Positions 1-7,125 of a stretch of 64,000 bases of DNA are shown piece by piece (positions within the stretch are counted from its first letter, which is position 1; the number at the start of each line of letters is the position of its first letter). The stretch is taken from assembly GCA_041920565.1 (NCBI GenBank), contig JBHGXS010000053.1, positions 1 to 64,000 of the forward strand. Direction: 5' to 3'. Position numbers and translations under genes: made by a program. The DNA is from JAGHKQ01 sp041920565 (GTDB taxonomy: Bacteria > Bacillota > Bacilli > Bacillales > Bacillaceae_G). The notes under the pieces were generated by a model that made no database searches, was not told the DNA's origin, and saw only the letters and a list, made by a program, of their open reading frames with translations.

Positions 1-1
1 C

Positions 2-286
2 TTTTTCTACAACTACTTTACTGGCACTGGAACAGCAGCAGATGCCGCAGCTACAATTGCAAAACTATTTGTCAAGAAATTTAATATTGTAGGGAGTACT
101 GTAGATTTGATTAACAGTCTTACATGGAAACTGAGAGCCATCTACAGCTCATTTGATGGTGATTTCTCGTGGGCTGATTTAGGAGGAGCTATCCTAGACC
201 TTGGAGAGTTTTTGCTAGATTTTACTCCTGCCGGAAAGTTGGCTGATATCGTTTCTTTCTTATGGGGTACAGCTAACGTACTCTAA
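2..286 (+). CDS. Hypothetical protein, C-terminal part (cut by window edge)
   Basis: An open frame runs from the first bases of the window to a TAA at 284-286, giving at least 94 residues; the start lies outside. The visible part is rich in Ala, Gly, Phe and Leu, with segments such as ADAAATIAKLF and LGGAILDLGEFLLDFTPAGK that could form amphipathic or membrane-associated helices. No family is recognised. It is followed by a small gap and then a gene remnant on the other strand, which fits accessory DNA. It could be the end of a phage, bacteriocin or toxin-like protein, but nothing here decides that. Confidence 0.55.
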   Translation, partial: FFYNYFTGTGTAADAAATIAKLFVKKFNIVGSTVDLINSLTWKLRAIYSSFDGDFSWADLGGAILDLGEFLLDFTPAGKLADIVSFLWGTANVL

Positions 287-302
287 TGAATGGATACTAA
301 AT

Positions 303-350
303 AAAAAAGGGCTGATCTCGAAAGGCGCTATGTGCCCTTGAGGTCAGCCC
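303..350 (-). terminator. Rho-independent terminator
   Basis: GGGCTGA (309-315) pairs with TCAGCCC (344-350). On the minus strand the stem is followed by six T (complement of 303-308). It lies just downstream of the minus-strand oxidoreductase remnant at 371-652 and probably was its terminator. Confidence 0.7.
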
Positions 351-370
351 CCTGTATTTATTGCTTATTA

Positions 371-652
371 TTAATACGCCACTGTAAAACGACGGCGGCT
401 GAAAGCATGGTTTTCCAATTCATCCAACAATGCCACTGCATAATCCTCAGCGGAAATTCGGCTTTCTCCTTGCTTGTTTACCACCAGCTGGTCTGTGCCG
501 ATGCGATATTGTCCTGTTCTTTCGCCCGGTGCAATGAATCCTGCCGGACTCAACTTTGTCAATATCTTAATTATATAGGTACGACATTCTATAGCATGAT
601 TAAGCCAATTCAAATACTCCGCCCTTTCTTCTTGAGAATTAAAACATCTCAT
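371..652 (-). pseudogene. NAD(P)-binding oxidoreductase remnant, C-terminal third
   Basis: The 93-residue frame ends in a stretch typical of the C-terminus of NAD(P)-dependent SDR/NmrA-type oxidoreductases of about 210 residues: LSPAGFIAPGERTGQYR, then RISAEDYAVALLDELENH and RRRFTVAY. The N-terminal Rossmann nucleotide-binding part is absent. The first 25 or so residues do not read like the family, suggesting a further break near 570-600. It is most likely a dead 5'-truncated gene. The promoter of the MFS gene (632-660, plus strand) lies inside it. A short functional protein is unlikely because no GxxGxxG motif remains. Confidence 0.7.
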
Positions 653-660
653 AGTACAAT
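632..660 (+). promoter_or_regulatory. Sigma-A type promoter of the MFS gene
   Basis: TTGAGA (632-637) and TACAAT (655-660) are separated by exactly 17 bp and lie 43 bp before the MFS start codon. The promoter overlaps the end of the oxidoreductase remnant. Confidence 0.65.
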
Positions 661-702
661 TTTCTGATGTTAGTCACTGATTATAGAAAGAGGGGGAGCA
701 AA

Positions 703-1917
703 ATGTCTTCACTGAAACAGAATCGAACGCCTCTGGTCATTTTAATGGTCAATATGTTTATTGCCATGGTTGGCATCGGCTTAATCATTCCTGTATTGCC
801 TATGTTCCTTGAGGAATTTGGCGTCGGAGGCCAGGCGATGGGGTATCTTATTGCAGTTTTTGCCTTAACGCAATTCCTTTTCTCTCCGATTGCGGGAGAA
901 ATATCAGATAAATACGGCAGAAAGATTCCCATTATTGTCGGGCTTTTCGGCTTTACCATATCACAATTGATATTTGCAGTTGGAACAGAAATATGGATGC
1001 TGTATGTATCCAGACTGCTTGGAGGAATCGGAGCAGCCTTTTTAGTGCCGCCAATGATGGCGTATGTAGCAGATATTACGACCGAACAGGAACGCGGAAA
1101 AGGAATGGGACTCCTTGGCGCTTGCATGTCATTGGGATTTGTCATCGGACCGGGCATTGGAGGATTTCTTGCCGAAATCGGATTAAGGGTGCCTTTTTAC
1201 ACCTCAACGGTCACTGCGGCTATCGCTACTGTCCTTTCCCTTTTCTTATTGCCTGAAACACTTTCTACGGAAGCTCAGCTTAAGGCGCGATCCGCTCGTC
1301 TGAAAAAAGAAAGCATGCTGACACAGCTGAAAAAATCTTTTAAAGCTCCTTATTTTATGCTTCTCGTACTAATTTTTACAATGACATTCGGATTGTCTAA
1401 CTTTGAAGCTATTTTTGGTCTTTATGTGGATGAAAAGTTTGGATTTACACCTAAGGATATATCTGTCATTATCACAATCGGTGCTTTAATCGGAGTCATC
1501 ATTCAATCCGTTCTTGTCGATAAAATGCTGACACGCTTTGGAGAGAAAAAGGTCATACATTGGACATTCCTGATTTCAGCCGCTTCCATGCTTATTCTGT
1601 TATTGGCCGGCACCTTCTGGTCAATCTTGGCTATCACGCTTGTATTCTTTACCGCTACTTCTCTCATGCGGCCTGCTTTGAATACGCTGCTTTCCAAAAT
1701 GGCGGGACATGAGCAAGGATTCGTAGCAGGAATGAACAACATGTACATGAGCATCGGCAATATGGTCGGCCCTGCTCTTGCAGGAATCTTGTTTGATATA
1801 AACCTTAACATCCCTTATATATTTGGCGCCGTCATACTTTTCATCAGCTTCTTCATGTTATCAGCCTGGAAAAGCAGTCAAAATGCTGCTCCGTCTGAAC
1901 CGGCTGTTGGGGAATAA
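703..1917 (+). CDS. MFS multidrug efflux transporter (DHA1, NorA/Blt-like)
   Basis: A 404-residue major facilitator protein expected to export drugs or other small hydrophobic compounds in exchange for protons at the cytoplasmic membrane. About twelve hydrophobic segments are visible. The motif A loop GEISDKYGRK follows the second helix, and the antiporter motif C (GFVIGPGIGG) lies in the fifth, as in NorA, Blt and TetA-type pumps. A longer frame begins at 667, but the ATG at 703 is chosen because AGAGGGGGAGC precedes it at good distance. The gene has its own promoter and terminator, so it is a single-gene unit. The substrate cannot be told from sequence. Confidence 0.88.
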   Translation: MSSLKQNRTPLVILMVNMFIAMVGIGLIIPVLPMFLEEFGVGGQAMGYLIAVFALTQFLFSPIAGEISDKYGRKIPIIVGLFGFTISQLIFAVGTEIWMLYVSRLLGGIGAAFLVPPMMAYVADITTEQERGKGMGLLGACMSLGFVIGPGIGGFLAEIGLRVPFYTSTVTAAIATVLSLFLLPETLSTEAQLKARSARLKKESMLTQLKKSFKAPYFMLLVLIFTMTFGLSNFEAIFGLYVDEKFGFTPKDISVIITIGALIGVIIQSVLVDKMLTRFGEKKVIHWTFLISAASMLILLLAGTFWSILAITLVFFTATSLMRPALNTLLSKMAGHEQGFVAGMNNMYMSIGNMVGPALAGILFDINLNIPYIFGAVILFISFFMLSAWKSSQNAAPSEPAVGE

Positions 1918-1926
1918 TTCTTGGCA

Positions 1927-1956
1927 AAAAGCTCCGAAGTAGTTTCCGGAGCTTTT
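1927..1956 (+). terminator. Terminator of the MFS gene
   Basis: AAAAGCTCCG (1927-1936) pairs with CGGAGCTTTT (1947-1956), 10 bp with a 10-nt loop, 10 nt after the stop codon. The 340-nt gap from here to rrf2 is A+T-rich; apart from the promoter at 2247 I see nothing in it. Confidence 0.85.
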
Positions 1957-2246
1957 AGTTATATTAATAAAAGCATGGCTCGCATGCGTTTAACGATTTT
2001 TGCTCTTCCTTTATTTTTTCCTCTAAAGGGCACTATTCATATTAAAAGGTGTTTCATTTCTTGCACTAATAACATTGATTTTATAAAATAGGTTGAAAAA
2101 TAATATAAAAAACTAGTAAACGAATAGTGAAGCCAAAACTCAATATTATTTCAATTTTTAACAAACAGTTTATTCTGCTGAGGATAAACTAAACATGAAT
2201 GGAAGCCCGTTATTATTTCTTTTTTACTTCTGGATTGAATTTCAAA

Positions 2247-2279
2247 TTGACATTAATAACTGTAATGTTTATCATTACA
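2247..2279 (+). promoter_or_regulatory. Promoter and palindromic operator of rrf2 (cassette A)
   Basis: TTGACA (2247-2252) and TATCAT (2270-2275) are 17 bp apart. A perfect inverted repeat, TGTAATG-N5-CATTACA (2261-2279), covers the -10 element, an arrangement suited to repression by the Rrf2 protein encoded 18 nt downstream. Related repeats precede mnmA here and both genes of cassette B. The binding protein is inferred. Confidence 0.7.
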
Positions 2280-2296
2280 TTTAGGAGGCAAGTAAA

Positions 2297-2707
2297 ATGA
2301 ATAGCGATTTTTCTATTGCTGTCCACTGTGTCGCCTATTTGGCAACAAAGTCTGATCAAAGAGTGACGAGTGAAGATATAGCAAACAGCGTAACCGTTCA
2401 TCCTGTAAGATTAAGGAAAATCCTTAGCTTATTGAAGAAAGAAGGTTTCATAGAATCAAAAGAAGGGGCAAAGGGAGGCTTCACATTAAAGCAAAAACCT
2501 GAAGAAATTACACTAGACAAAATTTTTGCGTTAACCAGTGAAGGTACACTTGTTCCAAAATGTCCGGAAGGAAATGAAAACTGTATAATAGGGAAAAACT
2601 TATCATCAGTATTATTAAAGATATTTGAAGGTGCTGAGGAACATTTCCTGAAATATTTAGAAGGCATTACTCTACAGGATGTAATAACGGAAATTAATGA
2701 TCACTAA
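2297..2707 (+). CDS. Rrf2-family transcriptional regulator (cassette A)
   Basis: A 136-residue Rrf2 protein with an N-terminal winged helix (about 1-65, with RLRKILSLLKKEGFIESKEGAKGG as the recognition helix and wing) and a dimerisation helix at the C-terminus. Family members such as NsrR, IscR and CymR sense Fe-S status, nitric oxide or cysteine metabolism. Cysteines here are at about 11, 89 and 96; the last two sit in a CP-x4-NC loop where Fe-S or redox-sensing cysteines lie in relatives. AGGAGG precedes the ATG. It stands 53 nt upstream of an mnmA copy and has a perfect palindrome over its own -10, implying autorepression. The homologue in cassette B (11053-11437) is broken, so this is the only intact copy in the window. 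Confidence 0.88.
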   Translation: MNSDFSIAVHCVAYLATKSDQRVTSEDIANSVTVHPVRLRKILSLLKKEGFIESKEGAKGGFTLKQKPEEITLDKIFALTSEGTLVPKCPEGNENCIIGKNLSSVLLKIFEGAEEHFLKYLEGITLQDVITEINDH

Positions 2708-2723
2708 TTTTTTTAATTATAAC

Positions 2724-2742
2724 TGTAACAAAAAATATTTCA
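2724..2742 (+). promoter_or_regulatory. Candidate Rrf2 operator before mnmA (cassette A)
   Basis: TGTAACA-N5-TATTTCA, an imperfect inverted repeat with the same layout as the site at 2261-2279, lies 18 nt before the mnmA start. The same element is conserved before the mnmA of cassette B (10996-11014), although surrounding bases have diverged. Confidence 0.5.
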
Positions 2743-2760
2743 GTTAAAAAGGGGGTTTTT

Positions 2761-3872
2761 ATGAGTAAAAAGAAAAGAGTCGTAGTCGGAATGTCCGGTG
2801 GAGTCGATTCTTCTGTAGCCGCCTATCTTCTTAAAAAACAAGGATATGAAGTAATTGGTGTCTTTATGAAAAATTGGGATGACAAAAATGATGACGGCGT
2901 TTGTACTGCGACAGAAGATTATGAAGATGTGAAGAGTGTTTGTGATCAACTTAATATTCCCTATTACAGCGTTAATTTCGAAAGAGAATATTGGGATAAC
3001 GTATTTACCTATTTTATGGAAGAATTGAAATTAGGGAGAACACCTAATCCAGATGTTTTATGTAATACGGAAATTAAGTTTAAAGCGTTTATTGAATTTG
3101 CTTTATCTTTAGATGCAGACTATGTTGCTACTGGTCATTATGCAAGAATTAATAGAAACAACGGAGAAGTCACCTTATTAAGAGGAAAAGACACGAAAAA
3201 AGATCAAACGTATTTTCTTAGCCAATTAACACAAAAACATTTGTCCAAGGTCCTATTCCCGCTAGGAGATTTAACCAAGAGCCAAGTAAGAGAAATTGCT
3301 CATGAATTAGAACTTTTTACCGCCAATAAAAAAGATAGTACTGGAATCTGTTTTATAGGAGAAAGAAATTTCAAAACTTTCTAAAGAATTTCCTCCCTGC
3401 TCAACCTGGTGAAATTCGTTCTATAGAAGGTGAAGCGTTAGGAAGACATGAAGGCTTAATGTATTATACTATCGGTCAAAGAAAAGGACTTGGAATTGGA
3501 GGTAAAGGCACAACACCTGAACCTTGGTTTGTAGTGAAGAAAGATCTAAGCAAAAACGAATTAATTGTCGCACAAGGTAAAAACCATCCTGCCCTTTTCT
3601 CAAACGGTGCTATAGTTTCCAATCTAAGCTTTATTAATGGAGATTATGCACCACGAACTGTTACATGTACTGCAAAATTTAGATACAGACAAGAAGATCA
3701 AAAGGTAACCATTCATATTCGTTCAGACAAGACAGCGTTAGTGGAATTTGAAAATCCTGTTAAAGCTGTCACACCTGGACAAGTAGCCGTTTTCTACAAT
3801 GGAGAAGTTTGTCTTGGCAGTGCAATTATTGATGAAGTATTAGGCGGGGAATCCATCAATACTGTTGTTTAA
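2761..3872 (+). pseudogene. mnmA: tRNA 2-thiouridylase MnmA paralogue, frameshifted (cassette A)
   Basis: Read as one gene it matches the intact MnmA at 9864-10976 over its full length, by eye about four residues in five. The first frame (2761-3384) has the ATP-pyrophosphatase loop GMSGGVDSS, the first catalytic cysteine in NPDVLCNTEIKF and the second in STGICFIGER, and stops at TAA 3382-3384 just after ERNFKTF. A one-base loss near 3380-3384 shifts the frame; the rest (KNFLPAQPGEIR onward, including the YYTIGQRKGLGIGGKG segment and the C-terminal barrel) continues open to 3872. The truncated product would keep both cysteines but lack the central and C-terminal domains that bind tRNA. It is probably inactive. 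A sequencing error remains possible. Confidence 0.85.
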
Positions 3873-3955
3873 TGTAATAAATGAAACTGTTCAACGTATA
3901 ACAAGACATTAACACATATTCTAACAATTCAATAATACCCCTGGAGGTAATGATG

Positions 3956-4270
3956 ATGGAAATTGTGGACGTAAACGATCAAAATTTTCAAAATGAAATT
4001 GAATCTGGCATCGTTTTAGTGGATTTTTGGGCTCCATGGTGTGGACCATGCAGAATGATCGCCCCTGTATTGGAAGAAATCAGTAACGAAATAGGGAACA
4101 AAATAAAAATTGGAAAGTTAAATGTAGATCATAATCCAGAAACAAGTAGACAGTATAATGTTATGAGCATCCCAACTTTATTACTTTTTAAAGATGGTGA
4201 ATTGGTAAGTGAAATGGTGGGATACCAACCTAAGGAACAACTTATGGACATCATTACTAAACACATATAG
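3956..4270 (+). CDS. Thioredoxin
   Basis: A 104-residue classical thioredoxin: a cytoplasmic dithiol reductant for protein disulfides, recharged by thioredoxin reductase (trxB is at 33.6 kb). The active site WCGPC is at residues 28-32, and the cis-proline loop (SIPTLLLF) follows as usual. Three ATG codons are in tandem (3950, 3953, 3956); the third gives an 8-nt gap from GGAGG and is preferred. It stands 83 nt after mnmA and 54 nt before the flavin oxidoreductase in cassette A. No counterpart is present in cassette B. The housekeeping thioredoxin is presumably elsewhere, so this is likely an accessory one dedicated to the cassette. Confidence 0.9.
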   Translation: MEIVDVNDQNFQNEIESGIVLVDFWAPWCGPCRMIAPVLEEISNEIGNKIKIGKLNVDHNPETSRQYNVMSIPTLLLFKDGELVSEMVGYQPKEQLMDIITKHI

Positions 4271-4324
4271 AAAAACATTTTATGTTCAATAACTTAACAA
4301 ACTTTAGAAAGGTTCGATTATGTT

Positions 4325-5275
4325 ATGGAAAAATTCAAAAATCACAAAGGATATTCTCGAATGTTTCAAGAAAACAAATTGACTCTGGGACTATTTTTCC
4401 CTATTGAATCTTATCAAGGCAGCGTTCCTGAAATGAATATCGAGAAACAAATGAAATTAGCTAAAAGAGCAGAAGAATTAAACTTTGCAGCCTTATTTGT
4501 TAGAGATGTGCCATTGTACGACCCTAATTTTGGTGATGTTGGCCAAATGTATGATCCTTTCACTTATTTAGGATATGTAGCTGCTCATACTGACAAGATT
4601 GCGTTGGGTACAGCAAGTATTATTCTATCACTACGTCATCCGCTCCACGTAGCTAAAGCGGCTGCTTCTGTTGATAAATTATCAGGAGAACGCCTTGTGC
4701 TGGGTGTAGCTACTGGGGATCGTCCGATAGAATTCCCTGCTTTTTCTGTTAATCCACAAAACCGCAGCCAATACTTCCAAGAAGCCATTTCCGTTATGAG
4801 AACTGTATGGGAGGAACAATTCCCAAGAGTGGAATCTATTCGTACAAATCTTATGAACGGAGATGTGTTGCCAAAGCCATCCTTATCTAGCATTCCGGTA
4901 ATGGTAACGGGTCACAGCTCACAGTCGCCTGAATGGATTGCTGAAAACAGTGATGGCTGGATTTACTATCCTAGAAACATAAATTTTCAAGAGGCGCTTA
5001 TTAAAGATTGGCGCTCTTACACGAAAGAATTTAAACCATTTATGCAATCTCTTTATATTGATTTAGCAGAGGATCCAAATCATATACCCATTCCGATACA
5101 TCTTGGGTTCCGTATCGGTCGCAATTTCCTAATTGAATTTCTTCACGCCCTTCAAAATGTTGGTGTGAACCATATTATCATCAACCTAAAATACGGTCGA
5201 AGACCTGTTGAAGAAGTAATTGAAGAATTAGGAGAAGAAGTTCTTCCGCATTTCCCTGCCTTATCAAAGAATTAA
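4325..5275 (+). CDS. Luciferase-like (LLM) flavin-dependent oxidoreductase (cassette A)
   Basis: A 316-residue TIM-barrel flavoprotein of the bacterial luciferase-like superfamily, resembling the luciferase-type oxidoreductases of the BA3436 type known from Bacillus. Members use FMNH2 or F420 and O2 to oxidise small molecules. Family-like segments include LGLFFPIESY at the N-terminus, the barrel strand IALGTASIILSLRHP, GERLVLGVATGDRP and GHSSQSPEWIAE. It is the diverged twin of 8699-9643 and close in length. The neighbours are thioredoxin and a YhfK-type reductase remnant, suggesting redox work, but the substrate cannot be predicted. No separate flavin reductase gene is seen in the window. 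Confidence 0.85.
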   Translation: MEKFKNHKGYSRMFQENKLTLGLFFPIESYQGSVPEMNIEKQMKLAKRAEELNFAALFVRDVPLYDPNFGDVGQMYDPFTYLGYVAAHTDKIALGTASIILSLRHPLHVAKAAASVDKLSGERLVLGVATGDRPIEFPAFSVNPQNRSQYFQEAISVMRTVWEEQFPRVESIRTNLMNGDVLPKPSLSSIPVMVTGHSSQSPEWIAENSDGWIYYPRNINFQEALIKDWRSYTKEFKPFMQSLYIDLAEDPNHIPIPIHLGFRIGRNFLIEFLHALQNVGVNHIIINLKYGRRPVEEVIEELGEEVLPHFPALSKN

Positions 5276-5346
5276 TAGATGGTAAAATCTTTTTAAAACT
5301 TGACTTAGCGGAACTTTCATAAAGCTATAATGAATTAAGCTGTATT

Positions 5347-5600
5347 CTTTATTATGTTGCGAAACACTATACAGATTATTTCTTGCGTACCAGCGGTTTA
5401 AATTACACAATTATCCGTCCAGGCTCCCTTCAAAATGAGCCGGGGACAGGCCAGCTGAAAACCTAGAACAAGGAAACATTCCACGTGAAGATGCAGCGGG
5501 AACCATCGTTCAATCTCTGGATGAGCCAAATACGTATAACAAATCATTTGACTTAATGTCAGGGGAAACAGAAATTTCAAACGCGTTAAAAAATTTGTAA
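5347..5600 (+). pseudogene. YhfK-like NAD(P)-binding reductase, C-terminal fragment (cassette A)
   Basis: The segment reads YVAKHYTDYFLRTSGLNYTIIRPGSLQNEPGTG, then after a small deletion near 5455 that shifts the frame, ENLEQGNIPREDAAGTIVQSL, DEPNTYNKSFDLMSGETEI and SNALKNL before TAA at 5598. This is the last third of the protein encoded intact at 8008-8652. The N-terminal Rossmann part is deleted, and the junction lies about 70 nt after the LLM stop. The preserved position after the LLM gene shows that cassette A once had the same gene order as cassette B. Confidence 0.85.
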
Positions 5601-5632
5601 TTCTTGATAGCTTTTTATAAACTATACATTCA

Positions 5633-5678
5633 ACAAACGGCTACTGTTTAATAATTCTATTAGACAGTAGCCGTTTGT
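5633..5678. terminator. Long perfect hairpin after cassette A
   Basis: ACAAACGGCTACTGT (5633-5647) pairs perfectly with ACAGTAGCCGTTTGT (5664-5678) around a 16-nt loop. There is no clear T-run on either side, so it may be an mRNA 3' stabiliser or inefficient terminator of the cassette A transcript. From here to 5842 there is only a short open stretch (about 5685-5811) of unknown origin. Confidence 0.6.
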
Positions 5679-5842
5679 ATGTGGTTCCACTTGTAGCAGC
5701 AATCGCGGCAAAGCGTGCTTTTTTGCGTAAAATTGGCAATGGATTTGGAGCTTTAATTTCTTCAAATGTTCACTCTGGATTCTCATATAAAATCCACATC
5801 GCCTTGGTTTTATAATCTATAATATATACTAAAATCTAATTA

Positions 5843-5871
5843 TTGAAGTAAGTATTCATTTTTGTTATAGT
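5843..5871 (+). promoter_or_regulatory. Sigma-A type promoter of the tandem HxlR gene
   Basis: TTGAAG (5843-5848) and TATAGT (5866-5871) with a 17-bp spacer, 37 bp before the ATG at 5909. Confidence 0.6.
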
Positions 5872-5908
5872 ATCATAAAATATACCTATATGTCAGGAGT
5901 TGAATATA

Positions 5909-6553
5909 ATGAGCAACGATAAACTCGAAGACCTTTATCCGGAAAAAGAGTTAACATTGTCTGTCATAGAGGGAAAATGGAAATTAGTCATTTTATGCCA
6001 TTTAGGGTTAAAAGGAACAAAACGCTTTTCGGAACTTAAAAATCTAATCCCTAACATTACGCAACAAATGTTAACCAATCAACTAAGGGAACTAGAAAAA
6101 GATGGGCTGGTTCATCGAGAAGTATATCCCGTTGTTCCGCCAAAAGTAGAATATTCCTTGACAGAACAAGGAAAAAGTTTAATGCCGATCTTAGAAATGC
6201 TGGAAGTGTGGGGGAAGAATTATCTAAAGCCTCCCAAAGAAAAAGATAAGTACCTTTATTATGAAAAAGAACTAACATTGTCTATTATTGAGGGAAAATG
6301 GAAATTAATCATTTTATGCCATTTAGGGTTAAAAGGGACAAAGCGCTTTTCGGAACTTAAAAATCTAATTCCTAACATTACGCCAAAAATGTTAACCAAT
6401 CAATTAAGGGAATTAGAAGAAGATGGACTGGTTCATCGAGAAGTATATCCTGTCGTCCCCCCAAAAGTAGAATATTCCTTGACAGAACAAGGAAAAAGTC
6501 TAATGCCTATTCTAGAAATGCTGGAAGAATGGGGGAAAAACTATATGAAATAA
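5909..6553 (+). CDS. HxlR-family regulator, two complete domains fused in tandem
   Basis: A 214-residue protein made of two almost identical HxlR winged-helix domains, about residues 8-104 and 113-214, joined by a short charged linker (PPKEKDKYLYY). Usual HxlR proteins are single domains of 100-130 residues that bind DNA as dimers and often sense oxidants or electrophiles. Each half has the family pattern ELTLSxIEGKWKL, LKGTKRFSEL, MLTNQLRELExDGLVHREVY and PPKVEYSLTEQGKSL. The two halves are also nearly identical in DNA, so the duplication is recent. The N-terminal cysteine used by some redox-sensing members is replaced by Tyr; one Cys remains in VILCHL/IILCHL of each half. ATG 5909 is chosen because AGGAG lies 10 nt upstream; TTG at 5900 abuts it. 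Confidence 0.9.
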   Translation: MSNDKLEDLYPEKELTLSVIEGKWKLVILCHLGLKGTKRFSELKNLIPNITQQMLTNQLRELEKDGLVHREVYPVVPPKVEYSLTEQGKSLMPILEMLEVWGKNYLKPPKEKDKYLYYEKELTLSIIEGKWKLIILCHLGLKGTKRFSELKNLIPNITPKMLTNQLRELEEDGLVHREVYPVVPPKVEYSLTEQGKSLMPILEMLEEWGKNYMK

Positions 6554-6588
6554 ATCAAACGGGAATGCAAAACCACACCCGTTTGATT
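6553..6588 (+). terminator. Hairpin after the HxlR gene
   Basis: AATCAAACGGG (6553-6563) pairs with CCCGTTTGATT (6578-6588), overlapping the stop codon. There is no T-run, so termination may be weak. Confidence 0.55.
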
Positions 6589-6622
6589 AAAAAGATAGGG
6601 TCTTGAGCATCTATCCAGCATT

Positions 6623-6764
6623 GACCGCAACATTTCTCAGAACCGTTGCGGTCTTCAGGCTGTGGAGAAAGTCTCTCCACAGCCTGTTTTTGTGTCTGAA
6701 CCTCTTTCGATCTGTCACACTGGCAGAAAATCTGAAAAAAGCAGAGAATACATCTCTGCTTTTA
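6623..6764 (+). terminator. Three consecutive hairpins, two with T-runs
   Basis: GACCGCAAC/GTTGCGGTC (6623-6653); AGGCTGTGGAGA/TCTCCACAGCCT (6657-6685) followed by five T; and GCAGAGA/TCTCTGC (6741-6759) with flanking A and T runs, which works on either strand. No gene lies between them. They look like terminators left behind by lost genes. Confidence 0.6.
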
Positions 6765-6932
6765 TTTTGCTCTCCTTACCCTTTATTGATAACTAAAAGG
6801 ATTTTTCCCTAAGCAATATAACTAATGGAGTGTAACTTTATCGTATTAGTATTTGTTGCAAATTTGTTTCCATCACTATATACGAATATATTCTCATTTT
6901 GGATTCATGCAATAAAATAAAACATTTAGGTC

Positions 6933-7034
6933 TCATAAAAAGTAGTTCAACATTTTAAGAGCTCCTAAACAAATGAGAATGGCTCCAGGAATAAATTTCG
7001 CTTTAAGTTTTTGTTGCAACAATTTTTCATAAAA
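6933..7034 (-). pseudogene. Remnant of a membrane protein C-terminus
   Basis: A minus-strand frame reading EKLLQQKLKAKFIPGAILICLGALKML and ending NYFL then TGA at 6933-6935. The pattern of a short basic stretch then a glycine-containing hydrophobic helix resembles the end of a small transporter. There is no start codon or upstream domain. Family unknown. Confidence 0.35.
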
Positions 7035-7036
7035 AA

Positions 7037-7122
7037 TGTACTTCGGTGAATACCGGAGTACATTACTTAATATCCGTGGTACTAGTTGAACTTTATTGTT
7101 CGACTAGTACCACAGTTTTTTT
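7037..7122. terminator. Two facing hairpin terminators
   Basis: TGTACT(T)CGGT/CCGGAGTACA (about 7038-7062) is followed by T's on the minus strand and fits the end of the isomerase operon at 7126. GTGGTACTAGT (7076-7086) pairs with ACTAGTACCAC (7103-7113) and is followed by seven T on the plus strand (7116-7122). The 570-nt gap 6554-7125 otherwise holds only hairpins and one remnant. Confidence 0.65.
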
Positions 7123-7125
7123 CTA

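Noticed and set aside
3376..3390. Programmed -1 frameshift in the cassette A mnmA
   Set aside because: There is no canonical slippery heptamer, no clear downstream structure, and the homologous copy is a plain continuous frame, so a mutation is simpler.
5685..5811. Open plus-strand stretch reading VPLVAAIAAKRAFLRKIGNG
   Set aside because: It could be a gene remnant, but has no start, no recognised family and no homologue in cassette B, so it is not called.
6933..7034. Intact small transporter gene
   Set aside because: Only the end of a frame is present, with no start or further helices, so it is listed as a remnant only.
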